DNA from: Brevundimonas sp. PAMC22021
Lineage (GTDB): Bacteria > Pseudomonadota > Alphaproteobacteria > Caulobacterales > Caulobacteraceae
DNA length: 64,000 nucleotides
Direction: 5' to 3'
Assembly: GCF_019443405.1 (NCBI RefSeq)
Contig: NZ_CP080376.1
Location: forward strand, 310,001 to 374,000
Part shown: positions 16,809 to 29,671 of the stretch, one piece after another
Layout: the number at the start of each line of letters is the position of its first letter
How positions within the stretch are numbered: the first letter of the stretch is position 1
Translations under genes and position numbers: made by a program
The notes under the pieces: model-generated
Database searches by the model: none
Seen by the model: only the letters and a program-made list of their open reading frames with translations
What the model was told of the DNA's origin: nothing

Positions 16809-17474
16809 TCACGCGTAGGTGTAGGGTCCGCCGCGCTCCAGCGCCCGCTGGTAGGCCGGTCGTGCGTGGATGGCGTCCAGGAAGGCGTCCAGGCGTGGAT
16901 GGTCGGCGCGGTCAAAGGCGCGATCGGCGCCGGCCTCGACCGGGAAGCTCATCATGATGTCGGCGGCGCTGAAGTCGTCGCCGGCGAACCAGGCCGAGCG
17001 TCCCAGTTCGGCCTCCCAGAAGGCGACGTGGGTCTTCAGTTGCGGATCGATGAAGCCGCTCTGCGCCTTGGCGGCGATCTGACGGACCAGCGGCTTCAAC
17101 AAGGCCGGGGATCGCGCGGGCAGCAGGCCGAACACCAGCTTGAGCAACAGCGGCGGCATGGCCGAGCCTTCGGCATAGTGCAGCCAATAGGTGAAGCGAC
17201 GCCCGTCTTCCGTGCCCGCCGGCGCACGCAGGCGACCCGCGCCGTATGTGTCGAGGACATAGTCGACGATGGCCCCGGTCTCGGCCACGCGGATGTCGCC
17301 GTCCTCGATCACCGGCGACTTGCCCAGGGGATGAATGGCGCGCAGTTCGGCCGGCGCCAGTCGCGTTCTGGGATCACGCTGGTAGCGCCGCACCTCGTAG
17401 GGCAGGCCGAGTTCCTCGAGCAGCCACAGCACGCGCTGCGAGCGACTGTCGTTCAGGTGGTGGACGGTGATCAT
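16809..17474 (-). CDS. Glutathione S-transferase family protein
   Basis: This cytosolic protein of 221 residues has the two-domain GST fold: a thioredoxin-like N-terminus (ITVHHLNDSRSQRVLWLLEE) with the glutathione-binding cis-Pro region GKSPVIEDGDIRVAETGAI at about 50-70, and an all-helical C-terminal domain ending near YTYA. The N-terminal Ser of NDSRSQR is a candidate catalytic residue. The substrate cannot be told from sequence. It is followed on the same strand by a small membrane protein gene. Confidence 0.93.
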   Translation of the reverse strand: MITVHHLNDSRSQRVLWLLEELGLPYEVRRYQRDPRTRLAPAELRAIHPLGKSPVIEDGDIRVAETGAIVDYVLDTYGAGRLRAPAGTEDGRRFTYWLHYAEGSAMPPLLLKLVFGLLPARSPALLKPLVRQIAAKAQSGFIDPQLKTHVAFWEAELGRSAWFAGDDFSAADIMMSFPVEAGADRAFDRADHPRLDAFLDAIHARPAYQRALERGGPYTYA

Positions 17475-17512
17475 GCGCGACTATGGACGGACGGCCGTCA
17501 GGCTGTCGAGCC

Positions 17513-17728
17513 TTACAGGGGGCGGCGGCCGCTCCAGCGCGGACGCGCGCCGCCTTTCGGGGCCGACTGGCCGTATGCGCCGCCGGTCTTCTTGGCCTGA
17601 TGGGTGCGCCAGGCCTCATAGGCCAGGGTGGCGAGCGCCAGCTTGCCGGCGTGACGACCGGCGAAACGGCGGCCGCCGCGCGAAAGCAGCAGGCCGGCAG
17701 CGGCGGTGGCGATGCGGGACAGGGCCAT
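17513..17728 (-). CDS. Small basic hypothetical protein
   Basis: This 71-residue protein starts at the ATG at 17728. It has an Ala-rich N-terminal helix, many Arg residues (LLSRGGRRFAGRHAGK) and a Gly/Arg/Pro tail. There is no membrane segment of convincing length and no family that I recognise. It is encoded just upstream of the GST gene on the same strand, 38 bp away, and could be in the same transcript. The high Arg content may partly reflect genome GC. Confidence 0.5.
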   Translation of the reverse strand: MALSRIATAAAGLLLSRGGRRFAGRHAGKLALATLAYEAWRTHQAKKTGGAYGQSAPKGGARPRWSGRRPL

Positions 17729-17843
17729 GATCGATTTCCTTCTATGTTGCCGGATGAACGCATCGCCCGCATGATCCGTTCAAGCCCGCCGCCTCCCCGC
17801 GACGGCATGACGCGACTGCGCCGTCGCCGCCACCAGGATACCC

Positions 17844-19148
17844 ATGACCTCTTCTCGACGCCTGTCCGTCTTTCTCTCCTCGCTGAGCTTCCGCGTCGTG
17901 GTGGGGCTGGTCGCGGGTCTTGTGGTCGGCGCGCTGGCGCAAGGATCGGGTTCGCCCGTCGCCCTGGGCGCTGTCGGCGTGGTCGAGCAGCTGGGACAGG
18001 TGTGGCTGAACGCGCTTCGGATCACCGTCATTCCGCTGGTGTTCGGCCTACTGGTCACCGGCATCGTGTCCATCGCGGATGCCGCCGCGACGGGGCGTCT
18101 GGCGGTGCGGGCGCTCGTGGTGTTCGGCGTCATGCTGACCGGGGCGGTGATCTACGGCATCTTGGCGGGGCTGGGCCTGCTGGCGCTGTGGCCGATCGAT
18201 CCGGAGTCCGGGCGGGCGCTGCTGGCCGGCATCCCCGTCGAGGCGGCGGCCGAGGTGGGGGCGGCGGCCAAGACCGACGGCTTCAAGGCGTTCCTGGACA
18301 GCCTGGCGCCCGCCAACCTGATCCAGGCGGCGGCGTCCGACGGCGTGCTGGCGGTGGTGGTGTTCGCGATCGTCTTCGGCTTCGCGGCCACGCGGCTGCG
18401 TGCGGAACTGCGGCGCTCGCTGTCGACCTTCTTCGAGGCCGTGGCGGAGGCCATGGTGGTGATCGTCCACTGGGTGCTGCTGGCCGCGCCGATCGGCGTG
18501 TTCGCCTTGGCGCTCGGCGTCGGGCTGCGCGCGGGGCTTGGGGTGGCGGGCACGCTCGGCCACTACATCGCCATCGTGTGTCTCAGCCAGATCGGCCTGA
18601 TCCTGCTGACCTATGCGGTCGCCGTGGTGTTCGGCCGCATCAGCCTGGGCCGCTTCGCCCAGGCCATCGCGCCGGCGCAGGTGGTGGCCTTCTCGACCCA
18701 GTCGTCCTTGGCCAGCCTGCCGGCCATGGTGGATCGGGCGCGGACCGCGCTGGGGATCAAGGCGTCCACGGCGGGGCTGGTGCTGCCGCTGGCGGTGGCG
18801 GTGTTCCGCCTGACCAGTCCGGTCGCGAACCTCGCCGTCTGCCTCTATGTCGCTCAGCTGAACGGGGTCGAGCTGGGCCTGCCGGCCCTGATCGCCGGCG
18901 GACTGACCGCCTTCGCCGTGTCGATCGCCAGCGTGGGCCTGCCGGGGCAGGTCAGCTTCTTCGCCGCCGTGGGGCCGATCTGCCTGGCCATGGGCTGCCC
19001 GCTGGGCGTGCTGCCGCTGCTGCTGGCGGTGGAGGTGGTGCCCGACATCCTGCGCACCGTCGGCAACGTCACCGCCGACCTCGCCGCCACCCGCATCGTC
19101 CAGGGCCGCGACGAAGCGCCCGAACCCGATCCCGGCGCGGCGATCTAG
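17844..19148 (+). CDS. Dicarboxylate/amino acid:cation symporter (DAACS family)
   Basis: This inner-membrane secondary transporter has 434 residues with about eight to ten membrane segments. The family's signature re-entrant and TM7/TM8 regions are recognisable: AFSTQSSLASLPAMVD (serine-rich loop), VLPLAVAVFRLTSPVANLAVC, and SIASVGLPGQVSFFAAVGPI. The family imports C4-dicarboxylates, glutamate or aspartate with sodium or protons; the exact substrate is not determinable. It converges on the glycosyltransferase gene, and the two stop codons overlap by four bases. Confidence 0.92.
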   Translation: MTSSRRLSVFLSSLSFRVVVGLVAGLVVGALAQGSGSPVALGAVGVVEQLGQVWLNALRITVIPLVFGLLVTGIVSIADAAATGRLAVRALVVFGVMLTGAVIYGILAGLGLLALWPIDPESGRALLAGIPVEAAAEVGAAAKTDGFKAFLDSLAPANLIQAAASDGVLAVVVFAIVFGFAATRLRAELRRSLSTFFEAVAEAMVVIVHWVLLAAPIGVFALALGVGLRAGLGVAGTLGHYIAIVCLSQIGLILLTYAVAVVFGRISLGRFAQAIAPAQVVAFSTQSSLASLPAMVDRARTALGIKASTAGLVLPLAVAVFRLTSPVANLAVCLYVAQLNGVELGLPALIAGGLTAFAVSIASVGLPGQVSFFAAVGPICLAMGCPLGVLPLLLAVEVVPDILRTVGNVTADLAATRIVQGRDEAPEPDPGAAI

Positions 19149-20430
19149 GCGATCAATCCGGCGATCAATTCGGCGGCGACCGAGGCGCCGTCCTCGTCGC
19201 GCGTGCGGGCGCCCAGCACGTCGGCGCGCAGGCCGAAGGTCGGCTCGCTCAGCAGTCGAGACAGCGCGCCTTCGGCCTGTGCAGCATAGCGCCCGCGGTC
19301 CAGCGTCAGGCCGCAGCCCAGGCGCTGGACCCGCGCGGCGTTGTCGTGCTGGTCGCCCAGGTGCGGCACGACCAACTGCGGCCGGCCGGCGCGCAGGGCC
19401 TGCTGGGTCGTGCCGACGCCGCCCTGGTGCACCACCGCCGCCGCGCGCGGAAACAGCAGGGAATAGGGCGCATAAGGAACGGCGATCGCGTCGGGCCCGT
19501 CCGCCACGCCAAAGTCTCCGCCAGGTCCGACCAGAAGCACCGACCGGCGGCCCAGCGCACGGGCGGCTTTCAGGCTCTGTCGGTAGAAGTCGCCGGGGAT
19601 GTTCACCACCGCGCTGCCCAGGGTGAAGGCAATCGGCGCTTCCCCCCCGTCGAGGAACCGGCGCAGGGCCTCGGGCAAGACCGGAGGGCCGCCCGCTTCG
19701 CTGTCGTAGGGGGCGTAGCCGACCACGTGGAAGGCTGGACGCGCGTCCGGCTGCCGCTCGCCAAGGACCGGAGAGTACAGCCCAAGCGCCAGGTCGGAGC
19801 CCGCCAGGGCGTCGAAGAAGATGTCGCCAGGCGCCGGACCCACGCCGAGGTCGCGCCGGATGCGGTTGATCCTGCGGGTCCAGGACGCGGTGGTCCGCCG
19901 CCCGATGGCCAAGGTCGTCCGGTTCAGCCAGAGCTGAAAACCGCCGCCCGCCGGCTTCAACCAGGGGACGCGCGGCAGGAATGGCGGATCGTAGGCCGAG
20001 AAGACCGTCGTGGGCTGCAGCGACACCGCGACATGCGGCAGGCCCAGACTCTCGGCTGCGATGGCGGCGCCGACGGCGAAGGACAGGCCCACGATGAGGT
20101 CCGCGCCTTCGCTGGCGGCGATCATCTGGCGCGTGCTGCTGGCGGCGTAGGGCAGCATCACCTTCTCGAACAGGAAGCGATCCGAGCGGGCGATTCGGTC
20201 GGTCAGCTGCGCGATGTCGAAGCCGAGGTCGGCTTCCAGCTGTGCGAGGTCCGGGCCGACCTCGTGGAACACGAGGCCTTCGGCCCCCACTTTGGCGCGG
20301 TAATCGCGCGCGGTGGCGATCTCGGCCTGGAAGCCGCGCATCGCCAGCGCCTTGCCCAGCGCGATCACCGGATGAAGATCGCCAAGGGAGCCGCCGGTCG
20401 CCAGGACGATGCGGCGGCTCCCCCCGGCCA

Positions 20431-20431
<1 letters not shown>
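19145..20431 (-). CDS. UGT/GT28-like nucleotide-sugar glycosyltransferase
   Basis: This 428-residue protein has the GT-B fold. The N-terminal acceptor domain begins ATGGSLGDLHPVIALGKAL. The C-terminal donor domain carries VVHQGGVGTTQQALRAGRP, then VVPHLGDQHDNAARV, the sugar-nucleotide signature of UDP-glucosyl/rhamnosyltransferases acting on lipids or small molecules. No signal peptide is seen. The start ATG shares its A with the carB stop (ATGA), so translation is coupled to carB, an unexpected partner. Donor and acceptor are unknown. Confidence 0.9.
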
Positions 20432-23862
<3,431 letters not shown>

Positions 23863-23882
23863 GGATCAGGCCTCTTGTTGTT

Positions 23883-24215
23883 CTAGTTCGTCACGACCGC
23901 GCATTCCCAGCCGTCGTAGTCCAGCTGGAAGGCCGCGGCCCAGGATTGCATCATCGCCGAGGTGGCGGAAAACGACGCCTCGTCCACCGCCGTGGTGGTC
24001 TCCAGCACCGTGTAGTCGTCGGCGCCCCGCGTCAGAAAGCCGGCCCGGCGCGCCACCTCGTTCAGGTCGCCGTGCTCGCCGTCGCCGTGGAAGTAGAACA
24101 GGGTGTGGCGCGGCGTGACGCCGCTGTCGCCCTGGGCCGCCAAGGCCGCGCGCACCATGGCGTCGCGCTCGTCGTGGCTGACGTCGGAAGCGTCCACAGC
24201 CGTCCTCATCTCCAT
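23883..24215 (-). CDS. RraB-like regulator of RNase E / DUF1260-type protein
   Basis: This 110-residue cytoplasmic protein is related to RraB, the inhibitor of RNase E in gammaproteobacteria. Supporting features are HTLFYFHGDGEHGDLNEVARRAGF in the first half, with the acidic surface typical of the family, and FQLDYDGWECAVV at the C-terminus, matching the conserved YDGW motif. The charged C-terminal extension of E. coli RraB is missing. It lies 20 bp upstream of carB on the same strand and is probably co-transcribed. Whether it binds RNase E here is not shown by sequence. Confidence 0.75.
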   Translation of the reverse strand: MEMRTAVDASDVSHDERDAMVRAALAAQGDSGVTPRHTLFYFHGDGEHGDLNEVARRAGFLTRGADDYTVLETTTAVDEASFSATSAMMQSWAAAFQLDYDGWECAVVTN

Positions 24216-24332
24216 GCACGCGCCAAGCCGTCGCGAGACGCGCTCGCGGCGGATCGATCCGGTTGTCGGTTAAGCGGCCCGTTTAGAGAGGGGGGGCGGC
24301 GCTGGCAAGCAAGCGAGATCGCATCGCCCACG

Positions 24333-24360
24333 AAAAAGGGCGGCCCGTGCGGACCGCCCT
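24333..24360 (-). terminator. Rho-independent terminator after the TonB-dependent receptor gene
   Basis: On the minus strand, AGGGCGG pairs with CCGCCCT around a short inner stem, and TTTTT follows directly. It is 24 bp past the receptor stop codon. Confidence 0.85.
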
Positions 24361-24384
24361 CCAGTTCGTGGCTTCCGACTGATC

Positions 24385-27300
24385 CTAGAACGGGCGGAAG
24401 TTCAGGCCGACAAAGAAGCGGCGGCCGTAGGGGTCGAAGTTGGAATACAGGGTCGTGCCCAGATAGTCCTTCTGCTCGGCGTCAAAGACGTTGACCACGC
24501 CCGCGCGCACCGACAGGTCCTCACGCACGTTCCAGCGCACCGTCAGGTCGTGACGGGCGAAGTTGCCCGTGCGCGTCTGATAGTAATACCGCTGGTCGGC
24601 ATTGTTGATGAAGTCGCGAGACTCGATGATGTCCTGAGACGTCTGCCAGTCCGCCGTCCAGTTGACGCTCCAGATCTCGTTGGGCGTGTAGGTCAGCGAG
24701 GAGGTGAAGCGCACCTTGGGATAGAAGGGCGTGCTGACCAGTTCATCGAAATCCGACGGGTCTTCGGCGTTGAAGAACTCCTGTTGCTCGATCAGGTACA
24801 GGCCGGCGATCGAATAGTCGAGGCGACCCCAATTGCGACCCAGCATCTCATCGAAGTCGAAGCGATAATTGGCCGTGAAGTCGAGACCGCGCGTTTCCAG
24901 CTTGGCGTAGTTGATCGAGCCCTGGATGAAGCCGCCGACCGGATCGCCTTGCGGCGCGCCGATGCCGAACGGAATGTCCGGGTTGTTGCGGAAGATGGTG
25001 GCGCACGCCGCGTCGTTCAGCGACGGCCCGTTGACGCAGTTCGCCGCCGCCGTCGCCGCCGAGATGGCCGAGATGACATTGTCGATCTTGATCTCGTAGT
25101 AGTCGAGGACCAGCGAGAAGTTCGGGATGAAGCGCGGCTTCAGCACCGTCGAGAAGGTGAAGCTGTCCGATTCTTCCGGCTGCAGGGCGGGGTTGCCGCC
25201 CAGCACGCCCGACACGCCCGAGGTGTAGGTCGGGCGGAAGTCGTCGGTCGTCTCCGGCGTGGCGCCGGCGAAGTCGAAGTCCAGGCCTTGCTGCGCCGCC
25301 AGGGCCGAGCAGTTCTGGATCCGGTTCGCCTTCTGGTCCGCGTCGTTGACGGCGATGATGGCCTGCGTGGTGCAGGGGTCGGTGAAGTCGTTCAGGAACG
25401 TCTGGCTGAACGGCGAGAAGTTCTCGCCCAGGTCAGGCACCCGGATCGAGGTGTTGAAGCTGGTCTTGAAGGCGATGTCCGGGATCGGACGATAGATCAG
25501 GTTGACGCCATAGACGTCCTGAGCGCCCACGGTGGAATAGTCGGCGTAGCGATAGGAGCCGCTCAGCTCGGCGTATTCACCCAGCATGGAGTCGCGGAAC
25601 AGCGGGATCGACAGTTCGGCGAAGACTTCCTTGCTCTCGTAGGACGCTTCCAGGAAGTCGGGACCCGTGTTCAGGAACAGCAGGCGGCCCGCGGTGTCGC
25701 GATCACGTCCGGTAGCCGAGGTTTCCTCGCGGCGGTATTCGCCGCCAATCGCCACGCCGATCGAACCGGCGCCCCAGAAGTCCCACAGGTTGCCCGAGAT
25801 TGAGCCAAGCACCTGTTGCTGCTCGTTCTGCTCGGTGACGCCGATGTCGGCCAGGATGTATTCGATGGCCTCGGCGCTCTGGTTGCCCTTGCCGAACACA
25901 TTCAGCGGCGCGCATTGGTCAATGGAGTTGCGACCATATTCGCTGTCGCGAAGGTCGCCGCCCCGCTGATAGTCGTCCAAATCAGCGCCTTGGGCGTCGA
26001 GCAACTGCACGCGGCAGACGATCTGACCCGCTTGGCCGTTGACGATGCCGGCGGTGTCCACCACCGCGTCCGCCGCCAAGGCGAAGCGTTGGGTGTCGGT
26101 GCCGTGTTCCCGGTTTTCGACCTCGACCTTGCCATAGGTGTAGCCCAGGTCCCACGATAGGTCGCGGACAAAGGCGATCTGATCCCAGTCGCCGCGCGCG
26201 CCGAAGACATAGCGCTGCAGTTCGCGGGTGTTGTCCTGATAGCGGTCAGGCCCGAACAGCGAGTGACGGGCGAACTGCGCCGCGACCGGCGCCAGCGGCT
26301 GGCCGGGCGAGGTCAGGGTCGGCGTGGTGAAGGGCGTCACCGTGTTGGTGCGGATGGCGTCCTTGACGTTCTGCGGCAGGAAGGCGTTGTCCGACCAACG
26401 CAGATCGAAGTTGTTGGTGCTGTAGATTGGATTGACCGAACCCGCGCCGTACGATTCGACCAGATCGATGTCGTAGAAGGTCGGTTGGCCGCGGTCGAAG
26501 GTGTCCTCGGTGATGTATTTGGCCTCGCCGTACAGCTCGATGTTGTCGGTCAACTGGAACGTCGAGCCGGCCTGGAACCGCGCCGATTCTGAGCGCGGCA
26601 CGCGCGAGCCGGTGCTGAAGTCGGCGATGTTCTCGCCGTCGCCGCCAATGTTGTAGGGGCGATTGATGCCGACGTTGCCGATCCGCTGACCGAAGTTGGC
26701 CGGCCGCGCCGTGGCGCCGTCGTACCAGAAGGTCTTGCCGGGGGTGACGCCGTAGCAGTTGGGCGAATAGCTCCAACCGGCGCCGCCCGAGAAGCAGTCT
26801 TCGTACGCGACGTTCGGACTGGTCAGGTCTGTCGGCTGCTGCACATTGCCGAGGGTGGTCTGACCCCAACGCGGAATGTCCATTCTAAGGACGTTCTTGT
26901 AGAGCAGGCGATCGACTTGGCCGTCGTAAGGGACGGCGGTGCGGTCAGAATCTACAACCCCCAGGAAGTAAGCGTCGTCGATCCAGTCGATGTCGTTGGA
27001 GGTGACTTCATCCACTTCCTCGTACTCGCCGTGCACATAGACGTTCAGGCGACCGTCCAGGAAGTTCTTGCCGGCCAGTCCCGATATGCGCTTGTTGAGC
27101 TGGCCGTCCTGATTGATCATGCCAAGATTGGCGTCGATCTCGAGGCCCTCGAAATCCTTGCGCAGCACGAAGTTCAGCACGCCCGACACGGCGTCGGCGC
27201 CGTAGACCGAAGCCGCGCCGCCGGTGATGATCTCGATGTTCTCGATCAGCAGGCGGGGGATGGTGTCGACGTCGACCGCCAGCGAGCCGCCCGACGAGCC

Positions 27301-27720
27301 GACATGGCGGCGGCCATCGACCAGGGTCAGGGTGCGGTTGGAACCCAGCGAGCGCAGGTTCGGCAGCGACAGGCCGCCGTCGCCGAGTCCCGTGCCGGTG
27401 GTGTCGGAGGGCACAACCGAGTTCGACAGGGCCGGCAGGGTCGCCAGATAGTCGATGACGGTGGTCTGGCCGGTGTTCAGCAGCGCCTCGCGACCGACCT
27501 GGATCAGCGGGGTGGGGGCATTGGTCGGGTCGCGGCGGATGCGCGAGCCGGTGACGACGATTTCGTCCAGCTGTTGTTCCTGGGTGATCTCAGGATCGCC
27601 GGTCGGGGCGGTGGCGAGAGGCGGTTGCTGCTCGGGGGAAGCAGGCGCGGTTTGGGCGACGGCCGAGCCGGCGGCGAGAATGCCGGCGAGCACGGTGGTC
27701 GCGAGTAGATGCTGACGCAT
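24385..27720 (-). CDS. TonB-dependent outer-membrane receptor
   Basis: This large outer-membrane transporter of 1111 residues starts at the ATG at 27720. A signal peptide (LLATTVLAGILAAGSAVAQ) is followed by a TonB-box-like LDEIVVTGSR at about 50, a plug domain (PNLRSLGSNRTLTLVDGRR, GGAASVYGADAVSGVLNFVL) and a long beta-barrel ending in the aromatic C-terminus FVGLNFRPF. The family imports bulky substrates such as siderophores, vitamins, peptides or plant polymers; no substrate gene is next to it, so the ligand is unknown. An intrinsic terminator follows. The upstream 165 bp contains two small inverted repeats that could be regulatory. Confidence 0.95.
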   Translation of the reverse strand: MRQHLLATTVLAGILAAGSAVAQTAPASPEQQPPLATAPTGDPEITQEQQLDEIVVTGSRIRRDPTNAPTPLIQVGREALLNTGQTTVIDYLATLPALSNSVVPSDTTGTGLGDGGLSLPNLRSLGSNRTLTLVDGRRHVGSSGGSLAVDVDTIPRLLIENIEIITGGAASVYGADAVSGVLNFVLRKDFEGLEIDANLGMINQDGQLNKRISGLAGKNFLDGRLNVYVHGEYEEVDEVTSNDIDWIDDAYFLGVVDSDRTAVPYDGQVDRLLYKNVLRMDIPRWGQTTLGNVQQPTDLTSPNVAYEDCFSGGAGWSYSPNCYGVTPGKTFWYDGATARPANFGQRIGNVGINRPYNIGGDGENIADFSTGSRVPRSESARFQAGSTFQLTDNIELYGEAKYITEDTFDRGQPTFYDIDLVESYGAGSVNPIYSTNNFDLRWSDNAFLPQNVKDAIRTNTVTPFTTPTLTSPGQPLAPVAAQFARHSLFGPDRYQDNTRELQRYVFGARGDWDQIAFVRDLSWDLGYTYGKVEVENREHGTDTQRFALAADAVVDTAGIVNGQAGQIVCRVQLLDAQGADLDDYQRGGDLRDSEYGRNSIDQCAPLNVFGKGNQSAEAIEYILADIGVTEQNEQQQVLGSISGNLWDFWGAGSIGVAIGGEYRREETSATGRDRDTAGRLLFLNTGPDFLEASYESKEVFAELSIPLFRDSMLGEYAELSGSYRYADYSTVGAQDVYGVNLIYRPIPDIAFKTSFNTSIRVPDLGENFSPFSQTFLNDFTDPCTTQAIIAVNDADQKANRIQNCSALAAQQGLDFDFAGATPETTDDFRPTYTSGVSGVLGGNPALQPEESDSFTFSTVLKPRFIPNFSLVLDYYEIKIDNVISAISAATAAANCVNGPSLNDAACATIFRNNPDIPFGIGAPQGDPVGGFIQGSINYAKLETRGLDFTANYRFDFDEMLGRNWGRLDYSIAGLYLIEQQEFFNAEDPSDFDELVSTPFYPKVRFTSSLTYTPNEIWSVNWTADWQTSQDIIESRDFINNADQRYYYQTRTGNFARHDLTVRWNVREDLSVRAGVVNVFDAEQKDYLGTTLYSNFDPYGRRFFVGLNFRPF

Positions 27721-27885
27721 GTGGCTCCTTGGTGTCAAAGACGCGGCAGGCGCTTGGGGGAAAAGCGTCAAAGGTCGCCGCGATGGGGCCGCAAAAGCAC
27801 TTTGTGACAGCCGTGCGTCAAGCAAGAGGCGGTCAATCCCTGAGTATATCGTTGGTATAGCAACTATGTGTCCGGATTGACACAG

Positions 27886-28602
27886 TTACGGCTGATAACC
27901 TGCTCCGTTCGTGCGTTCCTCGAGCCAGCCGGGCAGGTCGGCGATGCTGTCCAGGGCGCCGTAGCGATCATGCCCCTCCGGCGCATCCGCCACCTCATGC
28001 GCCCAGGTGACGGCGTAAGGGATGTGGGCGGCGTAGGCGCCGGCTTGCAGCGCCGGCAGGACGTCGGACTTCATGGAGTTGCCGGCCATGGCGGCGTCTT
28101 CGGCGCCGGTGCCGTGGCGGGTGAAGATGCGAGCGTAAGTGTCGGCGGTCTTTTCCGACACGATCTCCACGGCGGCGAACAGGTCGCCGAGGCCGGAGGC
28201 GGCCAGTTTGCGCTCCTGGTCCAAGAGATCGCCCTTGGTGATCAGCAGGAGCCGATAGCGTTCCGACAGCGCGGCCAGGGCCTCATCGACGCCCGGCAGG
28301 GTCTCGACCGGATGGGCCAGCATTTCGCGGCCGGCGGCCAGGATCTCGCGGGTGACGGAGGCGGGCAGGTTTCCGTCCGTCAGCTCCATCGCCGTCTCGA
28401 TCATCGACAGGGTGAAGCCCTTCACCCCGTAGCCGTAGAGCCGCAGGTTGCGCTGCTCGACACCCGCCAGGCGCGCCTCGATCACGTCCTCATCGCCGTG
28501 ATCCGCCAGAAGCTCGACGAAGCGGGCATGGGTCAGGCGGAAGATCGTCTCGTTGTGCCAAAGGGTGTCGTCGGCGTCCAAGCCGACGGTGGTGATGCTC
28601 AT
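27886..28602 (-). CDS. HAD-superfamily hydrolase
   Basis: This cytoplasmic phosphatase-like protein has 238 residues from the ATG at 28602. Motif I is DADDTLWHNE (nucleophile D9 and acid D11), motif II is in LLLITKGD, the motif III Lys is in VSEKTADTY, and motif IV is GNSMKSDVLPALQAG. This layout fits the YjjG/phosphoglycolate-like HAD group. The substrate is unknown. It is divergent from the SDR gene and lies upstream of the receptor gene on the same strand. Confidence 0.9.
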   Translation of the reverse strand: MSITTVGLDADDTLWHNETIFRLTHARFVELLADHGDEDVIEARLAGVEQRNLRLYGYGVKGFTLSMIETAMELTDGNLPASVTREILAAGREMLAHPVETLPGVDEALAALSERYRLLLITKGDLLDQERKLAASGLGDLFAAVEIVSEKTADTYARIFTRHGTGAEDAAMAGNSMKSDVLPALQAGAYAAHIPYAVTWAHEVADAPEGHDRYGALDSIADLPGWLEERTNGAGYQP

Positions 28603-28705
28603 CCGCAGTGGTCCGGTTACAAGAGCGGTGCATGTGCCGTGGGGGCGCACGCTATGCAAGGCGGTCGCACGCCGGAATGGCGCCCCGGGGTTGAGGAGAA
28701 GCAGC

Positions 28706-29416
28706 ATGGCCGACGCGGTCGTAGTCGTGGGCGCATCCGGCGGTCTGGGGCGCGCCTTTGTTGATCGGTTTGTCGGCGACGGCCTGCATTCCGCCGTCTG
28801 GGCGCTTTCGCGCGGCGGCGAAGCCATGAGCGGCGCCAGGGGGCTGAAAGCGGACGTCACCGACCAAGCGAGCCTGGCCGAGGCGGCCCGGCGTATCGCC
28901 GACGGACCCGCGCCCGCCCGGATCGTCGTGGCGACCGGGGTGCTGCATGCCCCGTTCCAGCCGGAGCGCGGCTTCCGGCAGATGGAGCCGGAGCATCTGA
29001 TGCGCGACTTTCAGGTCAACGCGGTCGGACCGGCGATGGCCGCCAAGCATCTAGCGCCGCTGATGCCGCGAGATCGGCCGGCTGTTTTCGCCGTTCTGTC
29101 GGCGCGTGTCGGCTCGATCGGCGACAATCGGCTGGGCGGGTGGCACGCCTATCGGGCGTCGAAGGCGGCGCTGAACATGATCCTGCGCAACCTTGCGATC
29201 GAGCTGGGCCGCACCCATCCAAACGCCGTGGTGACCGGCCTGCATCCCGGAACGGTAAATACGCCGCTGAGCCTCCCGTTTCAGAAGGGTTTGGCGCCCG
29301 ACAGGCTGTTTGCGCCCGCCTACGCCGTGGATCGCCTGGTGGAGGTCATGGATCGGCTGACGCCCGCCGACAGCGGCGGTGTTTTCGACTGGGCCGGTCA
29401 GCGACTGCCGGACTGA
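28706..29416 (+). CDS. Short-chain dehydrogenase/reductase (CsgA-like)
   Basis: This 236-residue NAD(P)-binding oxidoreductase starts at the ATG at 28706 behind GAGGAG. The cofactor motif is GASGGLGRAF at residues 9-18. The catalytic residues are Ser in VLSARVGSIGDN and Tyr/Lys in YRASKAALN. The overall layout resembles the C-factor (CsgA) type of SDR found widely in proteobacteria, with roles not established in most of them. It is convergent with the YbdD-like gene. Confidence 0.92.
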   Translation: MADAVVVVGASGGLGRAFVDRFVGDGLHSAVWALSRGGEAMSGARGLKADVTDQASLAEAARRIADGPAPARIVVATGVLHAPFQPERGFRQMEPEHLMRDFQVNAVGPAMAAKHLAPLMPRDRPAVFAVLSARVGSIGDNRLGGWHAYRASKAALNMILRNLAIELGRTHPNAVVTGLHPGTVNTPLSLPFQKGLAPDRLFAPAYAVDRLVEVMDRLTPADSGGVFDWAGQRLPD

Positions 29417-29422
29417 GACCGC

Positions 29423-29671
29423 TCAGCAGCAGCGGAAGCCGCCCGATCCTCCGAAACGGCGCTGCTCGTGAAGGCGGAAGAAGGCCGTCTTGTCCAGGGG
29501 CGGCTGGTCCGGGTGGCGCGCCTGCGCGTGCTCGACATAGGCCTGATAGTCGGGCTGGCCGATCATCAGGCTGGCGGTGCGACGGGCGTCGCGGCCCCAG
29601 CGCACAGCGGTATCGCGGCACAGGCAGGCGAGATCGAGGGCGGCCCTTCCATCGGCCTTGGGCTCAGGCAC
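29423..29671 (-). CDS. YbdD/YjiX family small protein
   Basis: This 82-residue protein of the YbdD/YjiX family is nearly always encoded directly after carbon-starvation transporters. The family pattern is clear: DYQAYVEHAQARHPDQPPLDKTAFF and the C-terminal RRFGGSGGFRCC. Its start overlaps the end of cstA by eight bases, so translation is coupled. It is thought to be an accessory to the peptide/pyruvate transporter, with no proven mechanism. Confidence 0.92.
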   Translation of the reverse strand: MPEPKADGRAALDLACLCRDTAVRWGRDARRTASLMIGQPDYQAYVEHAQARHPDQPPLDKTAFFRLHEQRRFGGSGGFRCC

